Positions 23,070 through 36,547 of a stretch of 64,000 nucleotides of DNA are shown here, piece by piece. A program made the position numbers and the translations under genes. Positions within the stretch are counted from its first letter, which is position 1. Every line of letters begins with the position of its first letter. Origin of the DNA: Gymnothorax reevesii (lineage: Eukaryota > Chordata > Actinopteri > Anguilliformes > Muraenidae); contig CM056582.1 in NCBI GenBank assembly GCA_029721435.1, positions 43,916,611 through 43,980,610 of the forward strand. Reading direction: 5' to 3'. A model generated the notes under the pieces. The model was not told where the DNA came from. It did not search any database and saw only the letters and a program-made list of their open reading frames with translations.

Positions 23070-23658
23070 ACCTTTGTTTATGAGAAAATTTACAGATGAA
23101 TTTCCTCAATTTTGAGTGAAGATTCTTTAACCTTTCACTTTTGTATTTGGACAGGGTTTCTCCATCATCTTTACCGTCAAAGCAAGGACAGATGCTTGAT
23201 ATGACAGCCAACCAGAAGGAGAATACACACAATGTTTGAGTTGTAACACGCTTGCGCCAACATTACATTGCAAGTGTCTGCATTCATCATTCGAGGGCAA
23301 GATTAAACAATGCCATCAGAAACTTCAGCTCAAATTCAGCATTATGAACGAATTTATCACTATTCCTTGCACAAACAGAACTAATCATGCATAGTGTTAG
23401 AGGACTTAGACTTCAAATTAGAACTGAAACATTGCTTGCTGTTCATCATTGCTGTCAATGCCAGGGGTCCTGGCGGGCTTCAGTGCTTGAGCAGTAGGGG
23501 TCAGAAGTTATACAAGTAAGAGCTATCCTCTGATATAAAGGCAGCGAAGGGTCTCTTCTGCTCAGAAACCTGCACTGTAATTTGAAATTGGTTTTGCTTC
23601 CTGGTCTGCCTGGGCAGTAAAAGCAGGAGCATGCCTTTGAGGGCACAGGGGGCAACTC

Positions 23659-23731
23659 TGGAGAATGCGGGCGTCGATCCCGCTACCTCTCACATGCTAA
23701 GCGAGCGCTCTACCATTTGAGCTAATTCCCC
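23659..23731 (-). tRNA. tRNA-Ala(AGC), type B
   Basis: Reference B. T4 present. Confidence 0.98.
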
Positions 23732-24534
23732 ACATTTGCTTATGAGAAAATTTACAGATGAATTTCCTCAATTTTGAGTGAAGATTCTTCTCAATCTCTC
23801 AGTCCTTGCCCAATTTTTAACCTTTCACTTTTGTATTTGGACAGGGTTTCTCCATCATCTTTACCATCAAAGCATGGACAGATGCTTGATATGACAGCCA
23901 ACCAGAAGGAGAATACACAAAATGTTTGAGTTGTAACACGCTTGCGCCAACATTACATTGCAAGTGCCTGCATTCATCATTCGAGGGCAAGATTAAACAA
24001 TGCCATCAGAAACTTCAGCTCAAATTCAGCATTGTGAACGATTTTATCTCAGACGATGCAAGCGTGTGACGAATGACTCAAGGTCTTGGATGCCAAATGG
24101 AAATAAATTCAACTTGCGAGCAAACGTTGGGACAATTAACGAGGGAGAGCAAAACATTACTAAGCTATAGGAATAATTAAAGAAGTGGAAAGCATCATGG
24201 AAATGGACAAGACCATGGTACTGCGTTATGTGGGATGGAAATAAATCAAGGCTCCATCTTGACCATGAAATGTTGCCAAATGCTGTTAGGGCACTGTTCG
24301 AGCATTTCATGCGGCAGCAGTGGTAGCTCACTTACTTGGTATGAGCCATACGATAAATGAATGTCAGGGGCCACTCTTGATGGTTTGCTGGAGGATGAAT
24401 GATTTACCATTTGCAGGTGAGGAAACTGCTCAAAATAGCCTGAAATTTTCTCAGAGATGACAGTTTCTGGAGGAAACGCCGTCTTCGCACGGATTTTTAC
24501 AGTTTGGTGGTATCAGAATTTTGACTGCAGAATT

Positions 24535-24607
24535 GCCAAAATAGCTCAGTTGGGAGAGCGTAAGACTGAAGATCTAAAGGTCCCTGGTTCAATCCCGGGT
24601 TTCGGCA
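24535..24607 (+). tRNA. tRNA-Phe(GAA), variant
   Basis: G4A, T28A, G57A. Confidence 0.93.
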
Positions 24608-25004
24608 GTTTGAATGCCTTGCCTTGGCGTTGCGAGGAAATGAGGTCTGTTTTTACTTACTTGTGCAAAAACAAGATGACTGGAGTCCTTTCGTTTGCTT
24701 GCCCTGTGAACAAAAAAAGTCAGCTGGACGAAAGAGGCGAATGTACTGTGGGCTGCACGAACAGAATGATGTAGTGTTGGGCAAGAATGGTTCTCATGGC
24801 AGTGCTGCATCTTGCAAGCCACTTTTAGCCTGGAGAAATATCAGTGCTCGATGGTTAGCTTGTGAAAAAAGTGCTTGTTTGATCACCAGGCCACGTGTAA
24901 TAGTGTTGAAAGAACAGAGCTTAGGTTTCCCAATGTCATTCTCAGCGAAAATGAGTCAGCTTTTGATCTTTGTTTTGACAGTAACTGAGGGAAAAAACCT
25001 CGAA

Positions 25005-25076
25005 CTCCCCGTCGGGGAATCGAACCCCGGTCTCCCGCGTGACAGGCGGGGATACTCACCACTATACTAACGAGGA
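25005..25076 (-). tRNA. tRNA-Asp(GTC)
   Basis: Reference sequence. Confidence 0.98.
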
Positions 25077-25522
25077 CAAAATAGCCATGCAAAGCCTGAT
25101 ATTGTATGTGCTGTAGCATGCCATTCAAAATGTCTGCAATGACCTTTTGCAGGCCTTGTAAAACAATGGCGATTAAACCTTATGTTAATTTCAGCAATGG
25201 CTCCGGAGCTGTCCTTGCTTTCACTATTCCTGGCACAAACAGAACTAATCATGCATAGTGTTAGAGGACTTAGACTTCAAATTAGAACTGAAACATTGCT
25301 TGCTGTTCATCATTGCTGTCAATGCCAGGGGTCCTGGCGGGCTTCAGTGCTTGAGCAGTAGGGGTCAGAAGTTATACAAGTAAGAGTTATCCTCTGATAT
25401 AAAGGCAGCGAAGGGTCTCTTCTGCTCAGAAACCTGCACAGTATTTTGAAATTGTTTTTGCTTCCTGGTCTGCCTGGGCAGTAAAGGCAGGAGCATGCCT
25501 TTGAGGGCACAGGGGGCAAGTC

Positions 25523-25595
25523 TGGAGAATGCGGGCGTCGATCCCGCTACCTCTCGCATGCTAAGCGAGCGCTCTACTATTTCAGCTAATTCCCC
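25523..25595 (-). tRNA. tRNA-Ala(AGC), type A
   Basis: C13G, G18A; G60. T3 only. Confidence 0.93.
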
Positions 25596-26184
25596 ACCTT
25601 TGTTTCTGAGAAAATTTACAGATGAATTTCCTCAATTTTGAGTGAAGATTCTTTAACCTTTCACTTTTGTATTTGGACAGGGTTTCTCCATCATCTTTAC
25701 CGTCAAAGCAAGGACAGATGCTTGATATGACAGCCAACCAGAAGGAGAATACACACAATGTTTGAGTTGTAACACGCTTGCGCCAACATTACATTGCAAG
25801 TGTCTGCATTCATCATTCGAGGGCAAGATTAAACAATGCCATCAGAAACTTCAGCTCAAATTCAGCATTATGAACGAATTTATCACTATTCCTTGCACAA
25901 ACAGAACTAATCATGCATAGTGTTAGAGGACTTAGACTTCAAATTAGAACTGAAACATTGCTTGCTGTTCATCATTGCTGTCAATGCCAGGGGTCCTGGC
26001 GGGCTTCAGTGCTTGAGCAGTAGGGGTCAGAAGTTATACAAGTAAGAGTTATCCTCTGATATAAAGGCAGCGAAGGGTCTCTTCTGCTCAGAAACCTGCA
26101 CAGTATTTTGAAATTGGTTTTGCTTCCTGGTCTGCCTGGGCAGTAAAGGCAGGAGCATGCCTTTGAGGGCACAGGGGGCAACTC

Positions 26185-26257
26185 TGGAGAATGCGGGCGT
26201 CGATCCCGCTACCTCTCACATGCTAAGCGAGCGCTCTACCATTTGAGCTAATTCCCC
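26185..26257 (-). tRNA. tRNA-Ala(AGC), type B
   Basis: Reference B. T3 only. Confidence 0.98.
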
Positions 26258-27060
26258 ACATTTGCTTATGAGAAAATTTACAGATGAATTTCCTCAATTT
26301 TGAGTGAAGATTCTTCTCAATCTCTCAGTCCTTGCCCAATTTTTAACCTTTCACTTTTGTATTTGGACAGGGTTTCTCCATCATCTTTACCATCAAAGCA
26401 TGGACAGATGCTTGATATGACAGCCAACCAGAAGGAGAATACACAAAATGTTTGAGTTGTAACACGCTTGCGCCAACATTACATTGCAAGTGTCTGCATT
26501 CATCATTCGAGGGCAAGATTAAACAATGCCATCAGAAACTTCAGCTCAAATTCAGCATTGTGAACGATTTTATCTCAGACGATGCAAGCTTGTGACGAAT
26601 GACTCAAGGTCTTGGATGCCAAATGGAAATAAATTCAACTTGCGAGCAAACGTTGGGACAATTAACGAGGGAGAGCAAAACATTACTAAGCTATAGGAGT
26701 AATTAAAGAAGTGGAAAGCATCATGGAAATGGACAAGACCATGGTACTGCGTTATGTGGGATGGAAATAAATCAAGGCTCCATCTTGACCATGAAATGTT
26801 GCCAAATGCTGTGAGGGCACTGTTCGAGCATTTCATGCGGCAGCAGTGGTAGCTCACTTACTTGGTATGAGCCATACGATAAATGAATGTCAGGGGCCAC
26901 TCTTGATGGTTTGCTGGAGGATGAATGATTTACCATTTGCAGGTGAGGAAACTGCTCAAAATAGCCTGAAATTTTCTCAGAGATGACAGTTTCTGGAGGA
27001 AACGCCGTCTTCGCACGGATTTTTACAGTTTGGTGGTATCAAAATTTTGACTGCAGAATT

Positions 27061-27133
27061 GCCGAAATAGCTCAGTTGGGAGAGCGTTAGACTGAAGATC
27101 TAAAGGTCCCTGGTTCGATCCCGGGTTTCGGCA
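27061..27133 (+). tRNA. tRNA-Phe(GAA), reference sequence
   Basis: Identical to the reference; structurally sound. Confidence 0.98.
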
Positions 27134-27530
27134 ATTTGAGTGCCTTGGCTTGGCGTTGCGAGGAAATGAGGTCTGTTTTTACTTACTTGTGCAAAAACAA
27201 GATGACTGGAGTCCTTTCGTTTGCTTGCCCTGTGAACAAAAAAAGTCAGCTGGACGAAAGAGGCGAATGTACTGTGGGCTGCACGAACAGAATGATGTAG
27301 TGTTGGGCAAGAATGGTTCTCATGGCAGTGCTGCATCTTGCAAGCCACTTTTAGCCTGGAGAAATATCAGTGCTCGATGGTTAGCTTGTGAAAAAAGTGC
27401 TTGTTTGATCACCAGGCCATGTGTAATAGTGTTGAAAGAACAGAGCTTAGGTTTCCCAATGTCATTCTCAGAAAAAATGAGTCAGCTTTTGATCTTTGTT
27501 TTGACAGTAACTGAGGGAAAAAATCTCCAA

Positions 27531-27602
27531 CTCCCCGTCGGGGAATCGAACACCGGTCTCCCGCGTGACAGGCGGGGATACTCACCACTATACTAACGAG
27601 GA
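27531..27602 (-). tRNA. tRNA-Asp(GTC), G52T variant
   Basis: G52T. Confidence 0.94.
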
Positions 27603-28048
27603 CAAAATAGCCATGCAAAGCCTGATATTGTATGTGCTGTAGCATGCCATTCAAAATGTCTGCAATGACCTTTTGCAGGCCTTGTAAAACAATGGCGATT
27701 AAACCTTATGTTAATTTCAGCAATGGCTCCGGAGCTGTCCTTGCTTTCACTATTCCTGGCACAAACAGAACTAATCATGCATAGTGTTAGAGGACTTAGA
27801 CTTCAAATTAGAACTGAAACATTGCTTGCTGTTCATCATTGCTGTCAATGCCAGGGGTCCTGGCGGGCTTCAGTGCTTGAGCAGTAGGGGTCAGAAGTTA
27901 TACAAGTAAGAGTTATCCTCTGATATTAAGGCAGCGAAGGGTCTCTTCTGCTCAGAAACCTGCACTGTATTTTGAAATTGGTTTTGCTTCCTGGTCTGCC
28001 TGGGCAGTAAAAGCAGGAGCATGCCTTTGAGGGCACAGGGGGCAAGTC

Positions 28049-28121
28049 TGGAGAATGCGGGTGTCGATCCCGCTACCTCTCGCATGCTAAGCGAGCGCTC
28101 TACTATTTCAGCTAATTCCCC
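28049..28121 (-). tRNA. tRNA-Ala(AGC), type A
   Basis: C13G, G18A; A60. T4 present. Confidence 0.93.
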
Positions 28122-28710
28122 ACCTTTGTTTATGAGAAAATTTACAGATGAATTTCCTCAATTTTGAGTGAAGATTCTTTAACCTTTCACTTTTGTATTT
28201 GGACAGGGTTTCTCCATCATCTTTACCGTCAAAGCAAGGACAGATGCTTGATATGACAGCCAACCAGAAGGAGAATACACACAATGTTTGAGTTGTAACA
28301 CGCTTGCGCCAACATTACATTGCAAGTGTCTGCATTCATCATTCGAGGGCAAGATTAAACAATGCCATTAGAAACTTCAGCTCAAATTCAGCATTATGAA
28401 CGAATTTATCTCTATTCCTTGCACAAACAGAACTAATCATGCATAGTGTTAGAGGACTTAGACTTCAAATTAGAACTGAAACATTGCTTGCTGTTCATCA
28501 TTGCTGTCAATGCCAGGGGTCCTGGCGGGCTTCAGTGCTTGAGCAGTAGGGGTCAGAAGTTATACAAGTAAGAGCTATCCTCTGATATAAAGGCAGCGAA
28601 GGGTCTCTTCTGCTCAGAAACCTGCACTGTATTTTGAAATTGGTTTTGCTTCCTGGTCTGCCTGGGCAGAAAAAGCAGGAGCATGCCCTTGAGGGCACTG
28701 GGGGCAACTC

Positions 28711-28783
28711 TGGAGAATGCAGGCGTCGATCCCGCTACCTCTCACATGCTAAGCGAGCGCTCTACCATTTGAGCTAATTCCCC
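28711..28783 (-). tRNA. tRNA-Ala(AGC), type B, C63T
   Basis: C63T leaves G51-U63. Downstream run is T5, the strongest Ala terminator in the array. Confidence 0.97.
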
Positions 28784-29586
28784 ACATTCGCTTATGAGAA
28801 AATTTACAGATGAATTTCCTCAATTTTGAGTGAAGATTCTTCTCAATCTCTCAGTCCTTGCCCAATTTTTAACCTTTCACTTTTGTATTTGGACAGGGTT
28901 TCTCCATCATCTTTACCATCAAAGCATGGACAGATGCTTGATATGACAGCCAACCAGAAGGAGAATACACAAAATGTTTGAGTTGTAACACGCTTGCGCC
29001 AACATTACATTGCAAGTGCCTGCATTCATCATTCGAGGGCAAGATTAAACAATGCCATCAGAAACTTCAGCTCAAATTCAGCATTGTGAACGATTTTATC
29101 TCAGACGATGCAAGCGTGTGACGAATGACTCAAGGTCTTGGATGCCAAATGGAAATAAATTCAACTTGCGAGCAAACGTTGGGACAATTAACGAGGGAGA
29201 GCAAAACATTACTAAGCTATAGGAATAATTAAAGAAGTGGAAAGCATCATGGAAATGGACAAGACCATGGTACTGCGTTATGTGGGATGGAAATAAATCA
29301 AGGCTCCATCTTGACCATGAAATGTTGCCAAATGCTGTTAGGGCACTGTTCGAGCATTTCATGCGGCAGCAGTGGTAGCTCACTTACTTGGTATGAGCCA
29401 TACGATAAATGAATGTCAGGGGCCACTCTTGATGGTTTGCTGGAGGATGAATGATTTACCATTTGCAGGTGAGGAAACTGCTCAAAATAGCCTGAAATTT
29501 TCTCAGAGATGACAGTTTCTGGAGGAAACGCCGTCTTCGCACGGATTTTTACAGTTTGGTGGTATCAGAATGTTGACTGCAGAATT

Positions 29587-29659
29587 GCCAAAATAGCTCA
29601 GTTGGGAGAGCGTAAGACTGAAGATCTAAAGGTCCCTGGTTCAATCCCGGGTTTCGGCA
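29587..29659 (+). tRNA. tRNA-Phe(GAA), variant
   Basis: G4A, T28A, G57A. Confidence 0.93.
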
Positions 29660-30056
29660 GTTTGAATGCCTTGCCTTGGCGTTGCGAGGAAATGAGGTCT
29701 GTTTTTACTTACTTGTGCAAAAACAAGATGACTGGAGTCCTTTCGTTTGCTTGCCCTGTGAACAAAAAAAGTCAGCTGGACGAAAGAGGCGAATGTACTG
29801 TGGGCTGCACGAACAGAATGATGTAGTGTTGGGCAAGAATGGTTCTCATGGCAGTGCTGCATCTTGCAAGCCACTTTTAGCCTGGAGAAATATCAGTGCT
29901 CGATGGTTAGCTTGTGAAAAAAGTGCTTGTTTGATCACCAGGCCACGTGTAATAGTGTTGAAAGAACAGAGCTTAGGTTTCCCAATGTCATTCTCAGCGA
30001 AAATGAGTCAGCTTTTGATCTTTGTTTTGACAGTAACTGAGGGAAAAAACCTCGAA

Positions 30057-30128
30057 CTCCCCGTCGGGGAATCGAACCCCGGTCTCCCGCGTGACAGGCG
30101 GGGATACTCACCACTATACTAACGAGGA
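30057..30128 (-). tRNA. tRNA-Asp(GTC)
   Basis: Reference sequence. Confidence 0.98.
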
Positions 30129-30574
30129 CAAAATAGCCATGCAAAGCCTGATATTGTATGTGCTGTAGCATGCCATTCAAAATGTCTGCAATGACCTTTT
30201 GCAGGCCTTGTAAAACAATGGCGATTAAACCTTATGTTAATTTCAGCAATGGCTCCGGAGCTGTCCTTGCTTTCACTATTCCTGGCACAAACAGAACTAA
30301 TCATGCATAGTGTTAGAGGACTTAGACTTCAAATTAGAACTGAAACATTGCTTGCTGTTCATCATTGCTGTCAATGCCAGGGGTCCTGGCGGGCTTCAGT
30401 GCTTGAGCAGTAGGGGTCAGAAGTTATACAAGTAAGAGTTATCCTCTGATATAAAGGCAGCGAAGGGTCTCTTCTGCTCAGAAACCTGCACAGTATTTTG
30501 AAATTGTTTTTGCTTCCTGGTCTGCCTGGGCAGTAAAGGCAGGAGCATGCCTTTGAGGGCACAGGGGGCAAGTC

Positions 30575-30647
30575 TGGAGAATGCGGGCGTCGATCCCGCT
30601 ACCTCTCGCATGCTAAGCGAGCGCTCTACTATTTCAGCTAATTCCCC
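30575..30647 (-). tRNA. tRNA-Ala(AGC), type A
   Basis: C13G, G18A; G60. T3 only. Confidence 0.93.
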
Positions 30648-31236
30648 ACCTTTGTTTCTGAGAAAATTTACAGATGAATTTCCTCAATTTTGAGTGAAGA
30701 TTCTTTAACCTTTCACTTTTGTATTTGGACAGGGTTTCTCCATCATCTTTACCGTCAAAGCAAGGACAGATGCTTGATATGACAGCCAACCAGAAGGAGA
30801 ATACACACAATGTTTGAGTTGTAACACGCTTGCGCCAACATTACATTGCAAGTGTCTGCATTCATCATTCGAGGGCAAGATTAAACAATGCCATCAGAAA
30901 CTTCAGCTCAAATTCAGCATTATGAACGAATTTATCACTATTCCTTGCACAAACAGAACTAATCATGCATAGTGTTAGAGGACTTAGACTTCAAATTAGA
31001 ACTGAAACATTGCTTGCTGTTCATCATTGCTGTCAATGCCAGGGGTCCTGGCGGGCTTCAGTGCTTGAGCAGTAGGGGTCAGAAGTTATACAAGTAAGAG
31101 TTATCCTCTGATATAAAGGCAGCGAAGGGTCTCTTCTGCTCAGAAACCTGCACAGTATTTTGAAATTGGTTTTGCTTCCTGGTCTGCCTGGGCAGTAAAG
31201 GCAGGAGCATGCCTTTGAGGGCACAGGGGGCAACTC

Positions 31237-31309
31237 TGGAGAATGCGGGCGTCGATCCCGCTACCTCTCACATGCTAAGCGAGCGCTCTACCATTTGAGC
31301 TAATTCCCC
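31237..31309 (-). tRNA. tRNA-Ala(AGC), type B
   Basis: Reference B. T3 only. Confidence 0.98.
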
Positions 31310-32112
31310 ACATTTGCTTATGAGAAAATTTACAGATGAATTTCCTCAATTTTGAGTGAAGATTCTTCTCAATCTCTCAGTCCTTGCCCAATTTTTAACC
31401 TTTCACTTTTGTATTTGGACAGGGTTTCTCCATCATCTTTACCATCAAAGCATGGACAGATGCTTGATATGACAGCCAACCAGAAGGAGAATACACAAAA
31501 TGTTTGAGTTGTAACACGCTTGCGCCAACATTACATTGCAAGTGTCTGCATTCATCATTCGAGGGCAAGATTAAACAATGCCATCAGAAACTTCAGCTCA
31601 AATTCAGCATTGTGAACGATTTTATCTCAGACGATGCAAGCTTGTGACGAATGACTCAAGGTCTTGGATGCCAAATGGAAATAAATTCAACTTGCGAGCA
31701 AACGTTGGGACAATTAACGAGGGAGAGCAAAACATTACTAAGCTATAGGAGTAATTAAAGAAGTGGAAAGCATCATGGAAATGGACAAGACCATGGTACT
31801 GCGTTATGTGGGATGGAAATAAATCAAGGCTCCATCTTGACCATGAAATGTTGCCAAATGCTGTGAGGGCACTGTTCGAGCATTTCATGCGGCAGCAGTG
31901 GTAGCTCACTTACTTGGTATGAGCCATACGATAAATGAATGTCAGGGGCCACTCTTGATGGTTTGCTGGAGGATGAATGATTTACCATTTGCAGGTGAGG
32001 AAACTGCTCAAAATAGCCTGAAATTTTCTCAGAGATGACAGTTTCTGGAGGAAACGCCGTCTTCGCACGGATTTTTACAGTTTGGTGGTATCAGAATTTT
32101 GACAGCAGAATT

Positions 32113-32185
32113 GCCGAAATAGCTCAGTTGGGAGAGCGTTAGACTGAAGATCTAAAGGTCCCTGGTTCAATCCCGGGTTTCGGCA
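32113..32185 (+). tRNA. tRNA-Phe(GAA), sound copy
   Basis: Only G57A, a purine-for-purine change in the T loop that is tolerated in many tRNAs. Confidence 0.97.
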
Positions 32186-32582
32186 ATTTGAGTGCCTTGG
32201 CTTGGCGTTGCGAGGAAATGAGGTCTGTTTTTACTTACTTGTGCAAAAACAAGATGACTGGAGTCCTTTCGTTTGCTTGCCCTGTGAACAAAAAAAGTCA
32301 GCTGGACGAAAGAGGCGAATGTACTGTGGGCTGCACGAACAGAATGATGTAGTGTTGGGCAAGAATGGTTCTCATGGCAGTGCTGCATCTTGCAAGCCAC
32401 TTTTAGCCTGGAGAAATATCAGTGCTCGATGGTTAGCTTGTGAAAAAAGTGCTTGTTTGATCACCAGGCCATGTGTAATAGTGTTGAAAGAACAGAGCTT
32501 AGGTTTCCCAATGTCATTCTCAGAAAAAATGAGTCAGCTTTTGATCTTTGTTTTGACAGTAACTGAGGGAAAAAATCTCCAA

Positions 32583-32654
32583 CTCCCCGTCGGGGAATCG
32601 AACACCGGTCTCCCGCGTGACAGGCGGGGATACTCACCACTATACTAACGAGGA
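32583..32654 (-). tRNA. tRNA-Asp(GTC), G52T variant
   Basis: G52T; last copy of this variant in the array. Confidence 0.94.
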
Positions 32655-33100
32655 CAAAATAGCCATGCAAAGCCTGATATTGTATGTGCTGTAGCATGCC
32701 ATTCAAAATGTCTGCAATGACCTTTTGCAGGCCTTGTAAAACAATGGCGATTAAACCTTATGTTAATTTCAGCAATGGCTCCGGAGCTGTCCTTGCTTTC
32801 ACTATTCCTGGCACAAACAGAACTAATCATGCATAGTGTTAGAGGACTTAGACTTCAAATTAGAACTGAAACATTGCTTGCTGTTCATCATTGCTGTCAA
32901 TGCCAGGGGTCCTGGCGGGCTTCAGTGCTTGAGCAGTAGGGGTCAGAAGTTATACAAGTAAGAGTTATCCTCTGATATAAAGGCAGCGAAGGGTCTCTTC
33001 TGCTCAGAAACCTGCACTGTATTTTGAAATTGGTTTTGCTTCCTGGTCTGCCTGGGCAGTAAAAGCAGGAGCATGCCTTTGAGGGCACAGGGGGCAAGTC

Positions 33101-33173
33101 TGGAGAATGCAGGCGTCGATCCCGCTACCTCTCGCATGCTAAGCGAGCGCTCTACTATTTCAGCTAATTCCCC
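33101..33173 (-). tRNA. tRNA-Ala(AGC), type A
   Basis: C13G, G18A plus C63T (G-U). T4 present. Confidence 0.93.
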
Positions 33174-33762
33174 ACCTTTGTTTATGAGAAAATTTACAGA
33201 TGAATTTCCTCAATTTTGAGTGAAGATTCTTTAACCTTTCACTTTTGTATTTGGACAGGGTTTCTCCATCATCTTTACCGTCAAAGCAAGGACAGATGCT
33301 TGATATGACAGCCAACCAGAAGGAGAATACACACAATGTTTGAGTTGTAACACGCTTGCGCCAACATTACATTGCAAGTGTCTGCATTCATCATTCGAGG
33401 GCAAGATTAAACAATGCCATCAGAAACTTCAGCTCAAATTCAGCATTATGAACGAATTTATCACTATTCCTTGCACAAACAGAACTAATCATGCATAGTG
33501 TTAGAGGACTTAGACTTCAAATTAGAACTGAAACATTGCTTGCTGTTCATCATTGCTGTCAATGCCAGGGGTCCTGGCGGGCTTCAGTGCTTGAGCAGTA
33601 GGGGTCAGAAGTTATACAAGTAAGAGCTATCCTCTGATATAAAGGCAGCGAAGGGTCTCTTCTGCTCAGAAACCTGCACTGTATTTTGAAATTGGTTTTG
33701 CTTCCTGGTCTGCCTGGGCAGTTAAAGCAGGAGCATGCCTTTGAGGGCACAGGGGGCAACTC

Positions 33763-33835
33763 TGGAGAATGCGGGCGTCGATCCCGCTACCTCTCACATG
33801 CTAAGCGAGCGCTCTACCATTTGAGCTAATTCCCC
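33763..33835 (-). tRNA. tRNA-Ala(AGC), type B
   Basis: Reference B. The terminator site reads GTTAAAGC, giving T3 only. Confidence 0.98.
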
Positions 33836-34638
33836 ACATTTGCTTATGAGAAAATTTACAGATGAATTTCCTCAATTTTGAGTGAAGATTCTTCTCAATC
33901 TCTCAGTCCTTGCCCAATTTTTAACCTTTCACTTTTGTATTTGGACAGGGTTTCTCCATCATCTTTACCATCAAAGCATGGACAGATGCTTGATATGACA
34001 GCCAACCAGAAGGAGAATACACAAAATGTTTGAGTTGTAACACGCTTGCGCCAACATTACATTGCAAGTGTCTGCATTCATCATTCGAGGGCAAGATTAA
34101 ACAATGCCATCAGAAACTTCAGCTCAAATTCAGCATTGTGAACGATTTTATCTCAGACGATGCAAGCTTGTGACGAATGACTCAAGGTCTTGGATGCCAA
34201 ATGGAAATAAATTCAACTTGCGAGCAAACGTTGGGACAATTAACGAGGGAGAGCAAAACATTACTAAGCTATAGGAGTAATTAAAGAAGTGGAAAGCATC
34301 ATGGAAATGGACAAGACCATGGTACTGCGTTATGTGGGATGGAAATAAATCAAGGCTCCATCTTGACCATGAAATGTTGCCAAATGCTGTGAGGGCACTG
34401 TTCGAGCATTTCATGCGGCAGCAGTGGTAGCTCACTTACTTGGTATGAGCCATACGATAAATGAATGTCAGGGGCCACTCTTGATGGTTTGCTGGAGGAT
34501 GAATGATTTACCATTTGCAGGTGAGGAAACTGCTCAAAATAGCCTGAAATTTTCTCAGAGATGACAGTTTCTGGAGGAAACGCTGTCTTCGCACGGATTT
34601 TTACAGTTTGGTGGTATCAGAATTTTGACTGCAGATTT

Positions 34639-34711
34639 GCCGAAATAGCTCAGTTGGGAGAGCGTTAGACTGAAGATCTAAAGGTCCCTAGTTCGATCCC
34701 GGGTTTCGGCA
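34639..34711 (+). tRNA. tRNA-Phe(GAA), variant
   Basis: G52A mismatches C62 and alters the first base of the B box. Confidence 0.94.
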
Positions 34712-35108
34712 ATTTGAGTGCCTTGGCTTGGCATTGCGAGGAAATGAGGTCTGTTTTTACTTACTTGTGCAAAAACAAGATGACTGGAGTCCTTTCGTTT
34801 GCTTGCCCTGTGAACAAAAAAAGTCAGCTGGACGAAAGAGGCGAATGTACTGTGGGCTGCACGAACAGAATGATGTAGTGTTGGGCAAGAATGGTTCTCA
34901 TGGCAGTGCTGCATCTTGCAAGCCACTTTTAGCCTGGAGAAATATCAGTGCTCGATGGTTAGCTTGTGAAAAAAGTGCTTGTTTGATCACCAGGCCATGT
35001 GTAATAGTGTTGAAAGAACAGAGCTTAGGTTTCCCAATGTCATTCTCAGAAAAAATGAGTCAGCTTTTGATCTTTGTTTTGACAGTAACTGAGGGAAAAA
35101 ATCTCCAA

Positions 35109-35180
35109 CTCCCCGTCGGGGAATCGAACCCCGGTCTCCCGCGTGACAGGCGGGGATACTCACCACTATACTAACGAGGA
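35109..35180 (-). tRNA. tRNA-Asp(GTC)
   Basis: Reference sequence. Confidence 0.98.
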
Positions 35181-35626
35181 CAAAATAGCCATGCAAAGCC
35201 TGATATTGTATGTGCTGTAGCATGCCATTCAAAATGTCTGCAATGACCTTTTGCAGGCCTTGTAAAACAATGGCGATTAAACCTTATGTTAATTTCAGCA
35301 ATGGCTCCGGAGCTGTCCTTGCTTTCACTATTCCTGGCACAAACAGAACTAATCATGCATAGTGTTAGAGGACTTAGACTTCAAATTAGAACTGAAACAT
35401 TGCTTGCTGTTCATCATTGCTGTCAATGCCAGGGGTCCTGGCGGGCTTCAGTGCTTGAGCAGTAGGGGTCAGAAGTTATACAAGTAAGAGTTATCCTCTG
35501 ATATAAAGGCAGCGAAGGGTCTCTTCTGCTCAGAAACCTGCACTGTATTTTGAAATTGGTTTTGCTTCCTGGTCTGCCTGGGCAGTAAAAGCAGGAGCAT
35601 GCCTTTGAGGGCACAGGGGGCAAGTC

Positions 35627-35699
35627 TGGAGAATGCGGGCGTCGATCCCGCTACCTCTCGCATGCTAAGCGAGCGCTCTACTATTTCAGCTAATTCCCC
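35627..35699 (-). tRNA. tRNA-Ala(AGC), type A
   Basis: C13G, G18A. Sole Ala in an 1836-bp unit; T4 present. Confidence 0.93.
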
Positions 35700-36474
35700 A
35701 CCTTTGTTTATGAGAAAATTTACAGATGAATTTCCTCAATTTTGAGTGAAGATTCTTTAACCTTTCACTTTTGTATTTGGACAGGGTTTCTCCATCATCT
35801 TTACCGTCAAAGCAAGGACAGATGCTTGATATGACAGCCAACCAGAAGGAGAATACACACAATGTTTGAGTTGTAACACGCTTGCGCCAACATTACATTG
35901 CAAGTGTCTGCATTCATCATTCGAGGGCAAGATTAAACAATGCCATCAGAAACTTCAGCTCAAATTCAGCATTGTGAACGATTTTATCTCAGACGATGCA
36001 AGCGTGTGACGAATGACTCAAGGTCTTGGATGCCAAATGGAAATAAATTCAACTTGCGAGCAAACGTTGGGACAATTAACGAGGGAGAGCAAAACATTAC
36101 TAAGCTATAGGAGTAATTAAAGAAGTGGAAAGCATCATGGAAATGGACAAGACCATGGTACTGCGTTATGTGGGATGGAAATAAATCAAGGCTCCATCTT
36201 GACCATGAAATGTTGCCAAATGCTGTGAGGGCACTGTTCGAGCATTTCATGCGGCAGCAGTGGTAGCTCACTTACTTGGTATGAGCCATACGATAAATGA
36301 ATGTCAGGGGCCACTCTTGATGGTTTGCTGGAGGATGAATGATTTACCATTTGCAGGTGAGGAAACTGCTCAAAATAGCCTGAAATTTTCTCAGAGATGA
36401 CAGTTTCTGGAGGAAACGCCGTCTTCGCACGGATTTTTACAGTTTGGTGGTATCAGAATTTTGACTGCAGAATT

Positions 36475-36547
36475 GCCAAAATAGCTCAGTTGGGAGAGCG
36501 TTAGGCCGAAGATCTAAAGGTCCCTGGTTCAATCCCGGGTTTCGGCA
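36475..36547 (+). tRNA. tRNA-Phe(GAA)-like, T33C, probable pseudogene
   Basis: G4A, A31G, T33C and G57A. Loss of the near-universal U33 of the anticodon U-turn makes decoding function unlikely. Confidence 0.9.

Larger units (their letters stand above)
14431..28430. repeat. Higher-order repeat, 7578 bp (three units) in two copies
   Basis: Blocks starting at 14431 and 22009 share private variants in the same order: Phe G30T, Phe G4A/T28A, reference Phe, the TATCAAAATTTT variant at 19460 and 27038, and TATTAAGG at 20346 and 27924. The match fades in the third unit near 28430. Confidence 0.8.
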
